Position numbers and translations under genes: made by a program
Part shown: positions 15,335 through 23,074 of the stretch, one piece after another
How positions within the stretch are numbered: the first letter of the stretch is position 1
Layout of the letters: each line of letters starts with the position of its first letter
Notes under the pieces: model-generated
Seen by the model: only the letters and a program-made list of their open reading frames with translations
Databases searched by the model: none
What the model was told of the DNA's origin: nothing
Origin: Streptomyces sp. CB01635
GTDB taxonomy: Bacteria; Actinomycetota; Actinomycetes; Streptomycetales; Streptomycetaceae
Assembly (NCBI RefSeq): GCF_002803065.1
Contig: NZ_NNBL01000011.1
Location: 159,931-223,930 of the forward strand
DNA: 64,000 nucleotides
Direction of reading: 5' to 3'

Positions 15335-16377
15335 CGAACGGGGACGGGCCGGTGCGGGACGAGAAGCACGGCACACAGGACCTCCCGGCCGACGGCGGGG
15401 AGGGGATGCGGCGGCTTGCCGACGGCATCCCCGAACAGCAGGCCCGGCCGCACCCGGAGGACCCCGCGGACCTCGAACGGCCGGGTCCGCCGGTGGTGGC
15501 CGATGCGTCGGAGCAGGCAGAGCCGGCCGGCGGAGAGAAGATCTCCGCAGGACCGGACGCGCGACGGGCGGGATGGATGAGCGAGCACGAGCGACACGGT
15601 GACCAGCAGCGCACGCACGATCCGCGGGACCGCAGCGGCGCACGGCTGATGTTCATCGAGCTGCGCACCCTGAAGGACGGCAGCCCGGAATACGCGGACC
15701 TGCGCAATCAGCTGGTCCGCATGCATCTGCCGCTCGTCGAGCACTTGGCCCGCCGCTTCCGCAATCGCGGCGAGCCGCTCGACGACCTGACCCAGGTCGC
15801 CACGATCGGCCTGATCAAGTCGGTGGACCGCTTCGACCCGGAGCGCGGCGTGGAGTTCTCCACGTACGCGACGCCGACGGTCGTCGGTGAGATCAAGCGG
15901 CACTTCCGCGACAAGGGCTGGGCGGTGCGCGTCCCGCGGCGTCTTCAGGAGCTGCGTCTCGCGCTGACGACGGCGACGGCCGAGCTGTCCCAGCTGCACG
16001 GCCGCTCCCCCACGGTCCACGAGCTCGCCGAGAAGCTGGCGATCTCGGAGGAGGAGGTCCTGGAGGGCCTGGAGTCGGCCAACGCGTACTCCACGCTGTC
16101 CCTGGACGTCCCCGACACGGACGACGAGTCGCCCGCCGTGGCGGACACGCTGGGATCCGAGGACGAGGCGCTCGAGGGCGTCGAGTACCGCGAGTCCCTC
16201 AAGCCGCTTCTGGAGGACCTGCCGCCGCGCGAGAAGCGGATCCTGCTCCTTCGCTTCTTCGGGAACATGACGCAGTCCCAGATCGCGCAGGAGGTCGGCA
16301 TCTCCCAGATGCACGTCTCCCGCCTGCTGGCCCGCACCCTGGCCCAGCTTCGGGAGAAGCTCCTCGTCGAGGAGTGA
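15331..16377 (+). CDS. sigH: Stress-response sigma factor SigH (SigB/SigF family)
   Basis: From GTG 15331 the protein is 348 residues. The first ~110 are a charged, poorly structured extension; the sigma body starts near MFIELRTL. Region 2 contains LDDLTQVATIGLIKSVDRFD and YATPTVVGEIKRHF, region 3 follows, and region 4 has QSQIAQEVGISQMHVSRLLA. SigH in S. coelicolor, linked to osmotic stress and septation, exists as several isoforms from alternative starts; here in-frame candidates are GTG 15331, GTG 15352, ATG 15406, ATG 15577 (MSEHERH) and ATG 15649. It overlaps the anti-sigma stop by four bases. Confidence 0.92.
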   Translation: MTNGDGPVRDEKHGTQDLPADGGEGMRRLADGIPEQQARPHPEDPADLERPGPPVVADASEQAEPAGGEKISAGPDARRAGWMSEHERHGDQQRTHDPRDRSGARLMFIELRTLKDGSPEYADLRNQLVRMHLPLVEHLARRFRNRGEPLDDLTQVATIGLIKSVDRFDPERGVEFSTYATPTVVGEIKRHFRDKGWAVRVPRRLQELRLALTTATAELSQLHGRSPTVHELAEKLAISEEEVLEGLESANAYSTLSLDVPDTDDESPAVADTLGSEDEALEGVEYRESLKPLLEDLPPREKRILLLRFFGNMTQSQIAQEVGISQMHVSRLLARTLAQLREKLLVEE

Positions 16378-16398
16378 GACCCAGGGCGTGCGGGCCGG

Positions 16399-16872
16399 CT
16401 ACTTCCGGTTCTGCTTCTGTACGGCGCCCGTGGCGCCCGGCGTCGTGATGCCGAGCGCCCGGGTGGTGGCCGGGTTCACCAGGAGCACCAGGGCCGTCAC
16501 CGCGACGACGGCGAGCGCGATCCCGCCGGGGATCATCACGCTGTCGGCCTGGAGCAGCGTGTAGGCGACCGGCAGCGCCATGATCTGCGTGATGATCGCG
16601 GGCCCCCGGCTCCAGCTGCGCCGCTTCAGGAGACCGCGCGCCGCGATCAGCGGCAGCAGCGCGAGGACGACGAGCGTGACGCCGCCGGTCACGGCCTGCT
16701 CGGGGTCGTCGGGGTGACCCGCGAGGCCCATGACGAGCATGTAGACGCCGCCGACGAGCAGGGCGGCACCCTCGAGCCCGGCCAGCGCGGCGGCCGCGGT
16801 CAGCCGGCCGGGGCGCGGGCCGTCGTCGGTGGTCGCGGCGTCGTCGGGGCTGGGGTTCTGCTCTGAGGTCAC
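16399..16872 (-). CDS. Small integral membrane protein, about 157 aa
   Basis: Four hydrophobic segments are evident: LAGLEGAALLVGGVYMLVMG, a GVTLVVLALLPLIAAR stretch, AIITQIMALPVAYTLL, and GIALAVVAVTALVLLV. The N terminus is acidic and cytosolic-looking (EQNPSPDDAATTDDG). The likely start is GTG 16872. No catalytic motif is visible and the role is unknown. It converges with sigH and is divergent from the lipid kinase gene. Confidence 0.8.
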   Translation of the reverse strand: MTSEQNPSPDDAATTDDGPRPGRLTAAAALAGLEGAALLVGGVYMLVMGLAGHPDDPEQAVTGGVTLVVLALLPLIAARGLLKRRSWSRGPAIITQIMALPVAYTLLQADSVMIPGGIALAVVAVTALVLLVNPATTRALGITTPGATGAVQKQNRK

Positions 16873-16998
16873 CCAAGCAGGGTAGCCCTCGGCCGACACC
16901 TCCCGGCCGCCCCGGGTGGGCCCGCGGCGGCCCCGTTCTCTTACCCGACTCCTACCTCGGTCTGGGCCGAGTACCACCCGGTAGGTACCCTGCTTCGC

Positions 16999-17967
16999 AT
17001 GCGTGCACTTCTTGTGGTCAATCCGGCGGCAACCACCACCAGTGCGCGCACGCGTGACGTACTGATCCACGCGCTGGCGAGCGAGATGAAGCTCGAGGCG
17101 ATCACCACGGAGTACCGCGGGCACGCCAGGGACCTCGGCCGGCAGGCCGCGGAGAGCAAGGACATCGAGCTGGTCGTGGCCCTCGGCGGCGACGGCACGG
17201 TCAACGAGGTCGTGAACGGCCTGCTGCACCACGGCCCGAACCCGGACCGTCTTCCCCGCCTCGCCGTCGTCCCCGGCGGCTCCACCAATGTCTTCGCCCG
17301 CGCTCTCGGTCTGCCGAACGACGCGGTGGAGGCGACGGGCGCCCTGCTCGACGCTCTGCGCGAGGGCCGGGAGCGAACGGTGGGCCTGGGTCTGGCGGGC
17401 GGCACGCCGGGCACGGAGGACGAGGCCGCCCCGTCCCGGTGGTTCACGTTCTGTGCCGGTCTCGGGTTCGACGGAGGCGTCATCGGCCGGGTCGAACAGC
17501 AGCGCGAGCGTGGCAAGCGATCGACACACGCGCTCTATTTGCGTCAGGTCGTACGCCAGTTCCTCGGGGAACACGACCGCCGGCACGGCGCTATCACACT
17601 GGACCGGCCGGGTGAGAACCCCGTCACCGATCTGGTCCTGTCCATAGTCTGCAATACCTCCCCATGGTCATATCTGGGGAACAAGCCGCTCTACGCGTCC
17701 CCTCGGGCATCCTTCGACACCGGCCTTGACGTGCTCGGACTCAAGAAATTGTCCACCCCTTCGGTGGCCCGTTACGGCACCCAGCTGCTCACCTCGACAC
17801 CCGACCGGGGACCCCACGGGAAGAACGCCGTCACCCTGCACGACCTGACCGACTTCACCTTGCAATCGAAGGTCCCCCTGCCCCTCCAGATGGACGGTGA
17901 CCACCTGGGGCTGCGAACGAGCGTGACGTTCACAGGCGTACGCCGTGCACTGCGTGTGATTGTGTGA
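16999..17967 (+). CDS. Diacylglycerol/lipid kinase family protein (DagK_cat)
   Basis: The 322-residue protein belongs to the DgkB/YegS lipid kinase family. The nucleotide loop ALGGDGTVNEV has GGDGT at residues 63-67, and VVPGGSTNVFARALGLP is the second conserved block. These enzymes phosphorylate diacylglycerol or related lipids using ATP at the membrane face. TACCCT lies seven bases before the ATG with no Shine-Dalgarno sequence, suggesting a leaderless transcript. Neighbours are the membrane protein gene (divergent) and wblE (downstream). Confidence 0.88.
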   Translation: MRALLVVNPAATTTSARTRDVLIHALASEMKLEAITTEYRGHARDLGRQAAESKDIELVVALGGDGTVNEVVNGLLHHGPNPDRLPRLAVVPGGSTNVFARALGLPNDAVEATGALLDALREGRERTVGLGLAGGTPGTEDEAAPSRWFTFCAGLGFDGGVIGRVEQQRERGKRSTHALYLRQVVRQFLGEHDRRHGAITLDRPGENPVTDLVLSIVCNTSPWSYLGNKPLYASPRASFDTGLDVLGLKKLSTPSVARYGTQLLTSTPDRGPHGKNAVTLHDLTDFTLQSKVPLPLQMDGDHLGLRTSVTFTGVRRALRVIV

Positions 17968-18286
17968 GTGGAAGAGCCCAAAGTCCTTTATCTCGAACGT
18001 TTGGGCCAGGATCCACCCCATGGAAGTACGGCTGTGACCTAGCCGACACCGAGGAATCAAAAAAAACTTTCCTGAAGGGGTTGTATCCGCCGCCGAGGTT
18101 TGCGAATCTCTACATGGCGCTCGGGACGGCCCGCAACATCGGCCCCCACGGAGAGCCCGAACCCCCTCCTCAACACACAGGACATCGTCGCAGATGTGAC
18201 GAAAGTCCCTTCCGTTGTCGGGGGATTCGTGAAAGCGTTCACATTCACAAGCAACCTGCACGTAATACCAAGGAGAGGTAGCAGCC
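17968..18286 (+). promoter_or_regulatory. wblE upstream region with a Crp-like site
   Basis: This 319-bp gene-free stretch precedes wblE. It contains an unusually AT-rich run around 18058-18070, in contrast to its surroundings, and GTGAAAGCGTTCAC at 18229-18242, which has the GTG-N8-CAC form of Crp-type sites. A clear AGGAGAGG ribosome binding site lies at 18271-18278. I cannot assign the promoter elements with confidence. Confidence 0.4.
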
Positions 18287-18544
18287 ATGGACTGGCGTCA
18301 CAACGCCGTTTGCCGCGAGGAAGACCCCGAGCTCTTCTTCCCCATCGGCAACACCGGTCCTGCGCTGCTGCAGATCGAGGAAGCCAAGGCCGTCTGCCGC
18401 CGCTGCCCCGTCATGGAGCAGTGCCTGCAGTGGGCGCTCGAGTCCGGCCAGGACTCCGGCGTCTGGGGTGGCCTCAGCGAGGACGAGCGCCGCGCAATGA
18501 AGCGTCGCGCCGCCCGCAACCGTGCTCGCCAGGCCAGCGCCTGA
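18287..18544 (+). CDS. wblE: WhiB-family iron-sulfur regulator WblE
   Basis: The 85-residue protein has the four cluster cysteines at C9, C37, C40 and C46 (CxxC plus CxxxxxC), the GVWGG turn at 58-62, and a basic C-terminal tail (MKRRAARNRARQ) for DNA contact. It should bind a [4Fe-4S] cluster, partner with the principal sigma factor region 4, and sense NO or redox state. It is the orthologue type of mycobacterial WhiB1, which is essential. As in Mycobacterium (whiB1-pdtaS), a PdtaS-like kinase gene lies next to it. A strong terminator follows. Confidence 0.94.
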   Translation: MDWRHNAVCREEDPELFFPIGNTGPALLQIEEAKAVCRRCPVMEQCLQWALESGQDSGVWGGLSEDERRAMKRRAARNRARQASA

Positions 18545-18680
18545 CGCCCACGCCCCCCACGAGCCTGAGCCCGGCGGCGCGTACAGCGAGTACGCAACTC
18601 CCGCCCCCGAGCCGCAGCGCGCAGTACCCCCGATGCTCCACCCAGGCTCAGCCCGGGATGTAGACCCGGGCAACACGAAC

Positions 18681-18714
18681 AGTGAGCCCCGGACCCAACG
18701 GTCCGGGGCTCACT
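18681..18714. terminator. Bidirectional hairpin terminator between wblE and the histidine kinase gene
   Basis: A perfect 15-bp stem (18681-18695 with 18700-18714) closes a CAAC loop. It lies between the convergent wblE and kinase genes and can serve both strands. Confidence 0.88.
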
Positions 18715-18791
18715 GGCGTTTGCGGTCGTGTCGATCTGGTGTTTGCGTCTGTGCCGACGTGTCGGCGCGGCGCCCGTCGGCGCCGGGCCCG

Positions 18792-20258
18792 CTACTTGTC
18801 GGCTGCCACCGGGATGTCGAGGACGACCTGGGTGCCGCGGCCGGGCGCCGGGACCATGTCGAACGATCCGCTCAACTCGCCCTCGACCAGGGTGCGTACG
18901 ATCTGCAGGCCCAGGTTGCCGGCGCGCTTCGGGTCGAAGCCCTCGGGCAGGCCGACGCCGTCGTCGGTGACGGTGATCAGCAGGCGGGCGTCCTTGGTGG
19001 TGCCGCCGCGCACCGCGGAGACCTCGACGGTGCCGGTGTCGCCCTGCCGGAAGCCGTGTTCCAGGGCGTTCTGCAGGACTTCGGTGAGGACCATCGACAG
19101 CGGGGTGGCGACCTCGGCGTCCAGGATGCCGAAGCGGCCGGTGCGCCGGCCCGTGACCACGCCCGGCGAGATCTCCGCGACCATGGCGAGCACCCGGTCG
19201 GCGATCTCGTCGAACTCCACGCGCTCGTCCAGGTTCTGGGAGAGCGTCTCGTGGACGATGGCGATGGAGCCGACGCGGCGCACCGCCTCCTCGAGGGCCT
19301 CGCGGCCACTGTCGGAGTCGATGCGGCGGGCCTGGAGACGCAGCAGGGCCGCGACGGTCTGGAGGTTGTTCTTCACCCGGTGGTGGATCTCCCGGATGGT
19401 CGCGTCCTTGGTGATCAACTCCCGTTCGCGGCGGCGCAGTTCGGTGACGTCGCGCAGCAGGACGAGCGAACCGATGCGGGTGCCCTTGGGCTTGAGGGGG
19501 ATCGCCCGGAGCTGGATCGACCCCTCCTCCCCCTCGATCTCGAACTCACGCGGCGCCCAGCCGCTGGCCACCTTGGCGAGCGCCTCGTCCACGGGGCCGC
19601 GCGACGGCGCGAGCTCGGCCGTCGTGCGGCCGAGGTGGTGCCCGACCAGGTCGGCGGAGAATCCGAGCCGGTGGTACGCGGAGAGCGCGTTCGGCGACGC
19701 GTACTGGACGACGCCGTCCGCGTCGAGGCGGATGAGGCCGTCGCCGACGCGGGGGGATGCGTCCATGTCGACCTGCTGGTCCGGGAACGGGAAGGACCCG
19801 GCCGCGATCATCTGGGCGAGGTCGGAGGCCGACTGGAGGTAGGTCAGTTCGAGGCGCGACGGGGTGCGGACCGTGAGCAGGTTCGTGTTGCGGGCGATCA
19901 CGCCCAGGACGCGACCCTCCCTGCGTACGGGGATGGACTCGACCCGCACCGGGACCTCCTCGCGCCACTCGGGGTCGCCCTCGCGGACGATGCGGCCCTC
20001 GTCGAGGGCGGCGTCCAGGAGCGGGCGGCGGCCGCGCGGGACGAGATGGCCGACCATGTCGTCCTGGTACGAGGTGGGACCGGTGTTGGGCCGCATCTGC
20101 GCCACGGAGACGTAGCGGGTGCCGTCGAGGGTGGGGACCCACAGCACGAGATCGGCGAAGGAGAGGTCGGAGAGCAGCTGCCACTCCGAGACCAGCAGGT
20201 GCAGCCACTCGAGGTCGGTGTCGCCGAGGGCTGTGTGCTGGCGTACGAGGTCGTTCAT
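18792..20258 (-). CDS. pdtaS: PdtaS-like soluble sensor histidine kinase (HisKA_2/HWE type)
   Basis: The 488-residue kinase has no transmembrane segment. An N-terminal GAF-like domain (to about 140) is followed by a PAS-like domain (about 170-270), the HisKA_2 segment REIHHRVKNNLQTVAALL with the phospho-His near residue 292, and an HATPase domain with VLTEVLQNALEHG (N-box) and VTDDGVGLPEG (G1). This matches mycobacterial PdtaS, which pairs with the ANTAR RNA-binding regulator PdtaR; no pdtaR is adjacent here. ATG 20258 is preferred over GTG 20267. The symbol is given by orthology in gene order with wblE. Confidence 0.9.
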   Translation of the reverse strand: MNDLVRQHTALGDTDLEWLHLLVSEWQLLSDLSFADLVLWVPTLDGTRYVSVAQMRPNTGPTSYQDDMVGHLVPRGRRPLLDAALDEGRIVREGDPEWREEVPVRVESIPVRREGRVLGVIARNTNLLTVRTPSRLELTYLQSASDLAQMIAAGSFPFPDQQVDMDASPRVGDGLIRLDADGVVQYASPNALSAYHRLGFSADLVGHHLGRTTAELAPSRGPVDEALAKVASGWAPREFEIEGEEGSIQLRAIPLKPKGTRIGSLVLLRDVTELRRRERELITKDATIREIHHRVKNNLQTVAALLRLQARRIDSDSGREALEEAVRRVGSIAIVHETLSQNLDERVEFDEIADRVLAMVAEISPGVVTGRRTGRFGILDAEVATPLSMVLTEVLQNALEHGFRQGDTGTVEVSAVRGGTTKDARLLITVTDDGVGLPEGFDPKRAGNLGLQIVRTLVEGELSGSFDMVPAPGRGTQVVLDIPVAADK

Positions 20259-20267
20259 GGAGGGCAC

Positions 20268-20796
20268 GGAGCCGAGGGTACCTGGCGGGTCCGGCCTCAG
20301 GGTCGACCGAGAGGCCCCGAAGACACCCGCGGGCCGCGGCGCCTGGGAGGGACCCTCAGCCCTCCCGGCACCGCAGCCCGGAGTTGCAACAGCCGTCGGG
20401 TGTGCGGTCCCGTCCGGCCATGTGAGGACCCGCCGCAGTCAGGGCAGAGAGCGCCGGCTCCTCGGTCCGTCCTCCTGTGCGGGGAGGACGGAGGCTTTTA
20501 CCATCGCATTGTGGACTAGACCATTCTGTCATGTCTATGCGTTGGACGATGTTTGTTGTTGTCGCTTCCACCCAGCCTGCCAGAGCCGCCGCGTCCGTGT
20601 CGGGTGGAGGCTCCCGTTCCGCGATACCGGCCCGGATTCGGGCCTCGAAAGCGGCGATGCTCGCCTGCCGCCGGTCGCGATTGTCACCGAAGGTCGGGTG
20701 GAGGCTGGGGCGCCGATGTCCATGGTGTGGGCCGGATCTGCGCTGCTCGGCCGCCATCCGCGAATTCTATAGCGGGCGCCGGAGAAGGCGGCGGGG
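20268..20796. other. Gene-poor 529-bp stretch with relics
   Basis: Between the kinase and SIS genes no intact gene is convincing. It holds a TetR C-terminal remnant (20530-20703), an inverted repeat tagac-N11-gtcta (20517-20537) of TetR-operator type, a 10-bp stem hairpin (20466-20475 with 20483-20492) followed by CTTTT, and a 21-codon minus-strand frame (20439-20504) beginning MVKASVLP, like the start of a zinc alcohol dehydrogenase. AT content is locally higher than in neighbours. Confidence 0.5.
20530..20703 (-). pseudogene. Remnant of a TetR-family regulator (C-terminal part only)
   Basis: In a minus-strand frame, residues reading RDRRQASIAAFEARI then PPDTDAAALAGWVEATTTN resemble the last two helices of AcrR/TetR proteins, where segments like ERRAASEAAI and PPDTDAAALARY are standard. 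No HTH domain is present in any frame upstream, so the 5' two-thirds are lost. The similarity is from memory, and coding potential outside this stretch is poor. Confidence 0.42.
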
Positions 20797-21867
20797 TCAG
20801 TGCGTCTCCGTCACCTTCGCCAGGGCGCGGGGAGCGTCCGGGTCCTGGCCGCGGGCGATGGTGACCTCGTACGCGAGGAACTGGAGCGGGATGATCTCCA
20901 GGACCGGCTGGACCTCCTCCGCGACACCCTGGGTCGGCAGGACGAAGCCGGCCGACGCCCGGTCCACCTGGGCCTTGGGGCCGATGACGACAAGGTCGGC
21001 GCCTCGGCCGCGCAGCCGGTCGAGGACGGGCTGGAGCATGAGGCCGCCCTTGCCGTCCGTGACGACGGCGATGACCGGCGAGATGTTGTCGACCATGGCG
21101 AGCGGGCCGTGCAGCAGGTCGGCGCCCGAGTAGGACAGGGCCGGGATGTAGCTGGTCTCCATGAGTTTCAGGGCGGCCTCCTTGGCCGTCGGGTAGCCGT
21201 AGCCGCGCGAGGTGATCACCATGCGGTCCGCGAAGCGGTAGCGGGAGGCGAGGGCGCGTACCTCGTCCTGGCGAGCCAGGAGCTGCTGGGCGAGGCCGGG
21301 CAGCACCTGGGCGGGCGAGCCGTCGCCGCCGCGCAGGCCCTCGACGAAGAGGTAGAGCGCGAGCAGGGACGCGGTGTACGTCTTCGTGGCCGGGAGCGCC
21401 TTCTCGGGTCCCGCCATGATGTCGATGTGGTGCTCGGAGACGGCGGCCAGCGGCGAGTCCGGGTTGTTCGTCACCGCGAGGGTGATCGCGCCGGCCGCGC
21501 GGGCCGCCTTCGTGGAGGCCACCAGGTCGGGCGAACCGCCCGACTGACTGACGGTGACGGCGAGAACGTCGCGCAGGTCGGGCCGGGCGCCGTACGCCGT
21601 CGTGGTGGACATGGAGGCCAGGCCGCAGGGCATCCCGAGCCGGATCTCCAGGAGGTACTTCGCGTACAGGGCGGCGTTGTCGGAGGTGCCGCGGGCGGTG
21701 AGCAGGACGAAGCGGGGCGACTGTGCCGCGACGCGCCGGGCGACCTCGTGGATGCGGGGCGCTCCGGTGTCCAGGAGGCGGCGCAGCACCTCGGGCTGCT
21801 CGGCCATCTCGCGGGCCATGATCCGGCCCGGCTGCTCGCTCTTCGGGGCCGACGGGGTGGCGGTCAT
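20797..21867 (-). CDS. SIS-domain sugar-phosphate isomerase (GlmS isomerase-like)
   Basis: The 356-residue protein contains two SIS domains and no glutamine amidotransferase domain. The first domain has LLTARGTSDNAALYAKYLLE and the phosphosugar-binding VSQSGGSPDLV. The second has ITSRGYGYPTAKEAALKLME and VTDGKGG. A role in converting amino-sugar phosphates (deaminase/isomerase or sugar-P binding) is likely, next to nagB, but the reaction is not proven. ATG 21867 has GGAGGAG upstream. It is divergent from nagB; the DasR operator at 22081 lies in the shared region but closer to nagB. Confidence 0.9.
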   Translation of the reverse strand: MTATPSAPKSEQPGRIMAREMAEQPEVLRRLLDTGAPRIHEVARRVAAQSPRFVLLTARGTSDNAALYAKYLLEIRLGMPCGLASMSTTTAYGARPDLRDVLAVTVSQSGGSPDLVASTKAARAAGAITLAVTNNPDSPLAAVSEHHIDIMAGPEKALPATKTYTASLLALYLFVEGLRGGDGSPAQVLPGLAQQLLARQDEVRALASRYRFADRMVITSRGYGYPTAKEAALKLMETSYIPALSYSGADLLHGPLAMVDNISPVIAVVTDGKGGLMLQPVLDRLRGRGADLVVIGPKAQVDRASAGFVLPTQGVAEEVQPVLEIIPLQFLAYEVTIARGQDPDAPRALAKVTETH

Positions 21868-22080
21868 GCGGACTCCTCCGGAGGGGCGGTCGCGAGTGCG
21901 GCGGGCTGGGCACGGCCGGCGGCCGGGCTCCTCCTTGCGCGCTTCCTTCCACTCTGGCGGCTGAGGCGGGCGCGCGCCCGGCCGAAGGGACAGCTTCGAG
22001 GTGCCGTAGGAGCGGGGAGCGCCGAGCATGGTCGGACGGCGTAGTACGCCCCGTGACCGGCCGGACCGCCTCTGCTAGAT

Positions 22081-22092
22081 TGGTCTATACCA
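22081..22092. promoter_or_regulatory. DasR-responsive element (dre) upstream of nagB
   Basis: The 12-base sequence tggtctatacca differs from the palindromic dre core tggtctagacca at one position. It is centred 48 bp before the nagB start, where DasR would block transcription until released by glucosamine-6-phosphate. Confidence 0.86.
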
Positions 22093-22134
22093 CATGCGCG
22101 ACATCGCACCCTCGACCAGATCGGCAGGCCCAGC

Positions 22135-22920
22135 GTGGAAGTTGTGATCGTCCCGGACACCAAGGCAGGCGGCGAGCTCATCGCCGAGGCGATGGCCCAG
22201 CTGCTGCGGCGCAAGCCCGACGCCCTGCTCGGCGTGGCCACCGGCTCGACCCCGCTGCCCATCTACGAGGCGCTGGCGGCCAAGGTCCGCGGCGGCGAGG
22301 TCGACGCCTCGAAGGCCCGTATCGCCCAGCTCGACGAGTACGTGGGTCTGCCGACCGGACACCCCGAGTCCTACCGGGCGACCGTGCTGCGCGAGGTCGT
22401 CGAGCCGCTCGGTCTGAGCGAGGGCTCCTTCATGGGACCGGACGGCAGCGCCGATGACGTGCAGGCGGCCTGCGAGGCGTACGACAAGGCGCTCGCGGCG
22501 GCCGGCGGTGTGGATCTCCAGCTGCTCGGCATCGGCACCGACGGACACATCGGCTTCAACGAGCCGTGCTCGTCGATCGCCTCCCGCACGCGGATCAAGA
22601 CGCTGACGCAGCAGACCATCGCGGACAACGCGCGCTTCTTCGGCGGCGACCTCAGCCAGGTGCCGCGTCATGTCATCACGCAGGGCATCGGCACGATCCT
22701 GGAGGCGCGGCATCTGGTGCTGCTCGCCACGGGTGAGGGCAAGGCGGATGCCGTGGCGGCGACCGTCGAGGGGCCGGTGGCCTCTGTGGTGCCGGCGTCG
22801 GCGCTTCAGCTGCACCCGCACGCGACGGTTGTCGTCGACGAGGGGGCGGCGTCGAAGTTGAAGCTTGCCGACTACTTCCGGCACACGTACGTGAACAAGC
22901 CCGATTGGCAGGGGCTGTAG
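22135..22920 (+). CDS. nagB: Glucosamine-6-phosphate deaminase/isomerase NagB
   Basis: The 261-residue enzyme converts glucosamine-6-P to fructose-6-P and ammonia, linking chitin/GlcNAc catabolism to glycolysis. Conserved blocks: GVATGSTPLPIYEAL (phosphate site), QLDEYVGL (catalytic Asp), GIGTDGHIGFNEP (catalytic Asp/His/Glu region), and SRTRIKTLT. The start is GTG 22135. Its substrate is the effector that releases DasR, so the gene is part of a feedback loop with the dasR locus. A dre site precedes it and a strong hairpin follows. Confidence 0.95.
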   Translation: MEVVIVPDTKAGGELIAEAMAQLLRRKPDALLGVATGSTPLPIYEALAAKVRGGEVDASKARIAQLDEYVGLPTGHPESYRATVLREVVEPLGLSEGSFMGPDGSADDVQAACEAYDKALAAAGGVDLQLLGIGTDGHIGFNEPCSSIASRTRIKTLTQQTIADNARFFGGDLSQVPRHVITQGIGTILEARHLVLLATGEGKADAVAATVEGPVASVVPASALQLHPHATVVVDEGAASKLKLADYFRHTYVNKPDWQGL

Positions 22921-22938
22921 GCGAGTTCGGGACGACAT

Positions 22939-22980
22939 GAAGGTGCCGGTCACCCCTGGTGAGGGGTGACCGGCACCTTC
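22939..22980. terminator. Bidirectional hairpin terminator between nagB and dasD
   Basis: A perfect 18-bp stem (22939-22956 with 22963-22980) closes a 6-base loop. It lies between the convergent nagB and das operon and may serve both. Confidence 0.88.
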
Positions 22981-23074
22981 GCGTCGTCGTCCGCGGGAGC
23001 GTCGTGGCTTGTCGCACCCACGCGGCGAAGCCGCACCATGGCGCGCCCCCGCGCCCCCTGAAGGGGCGCTCGGC

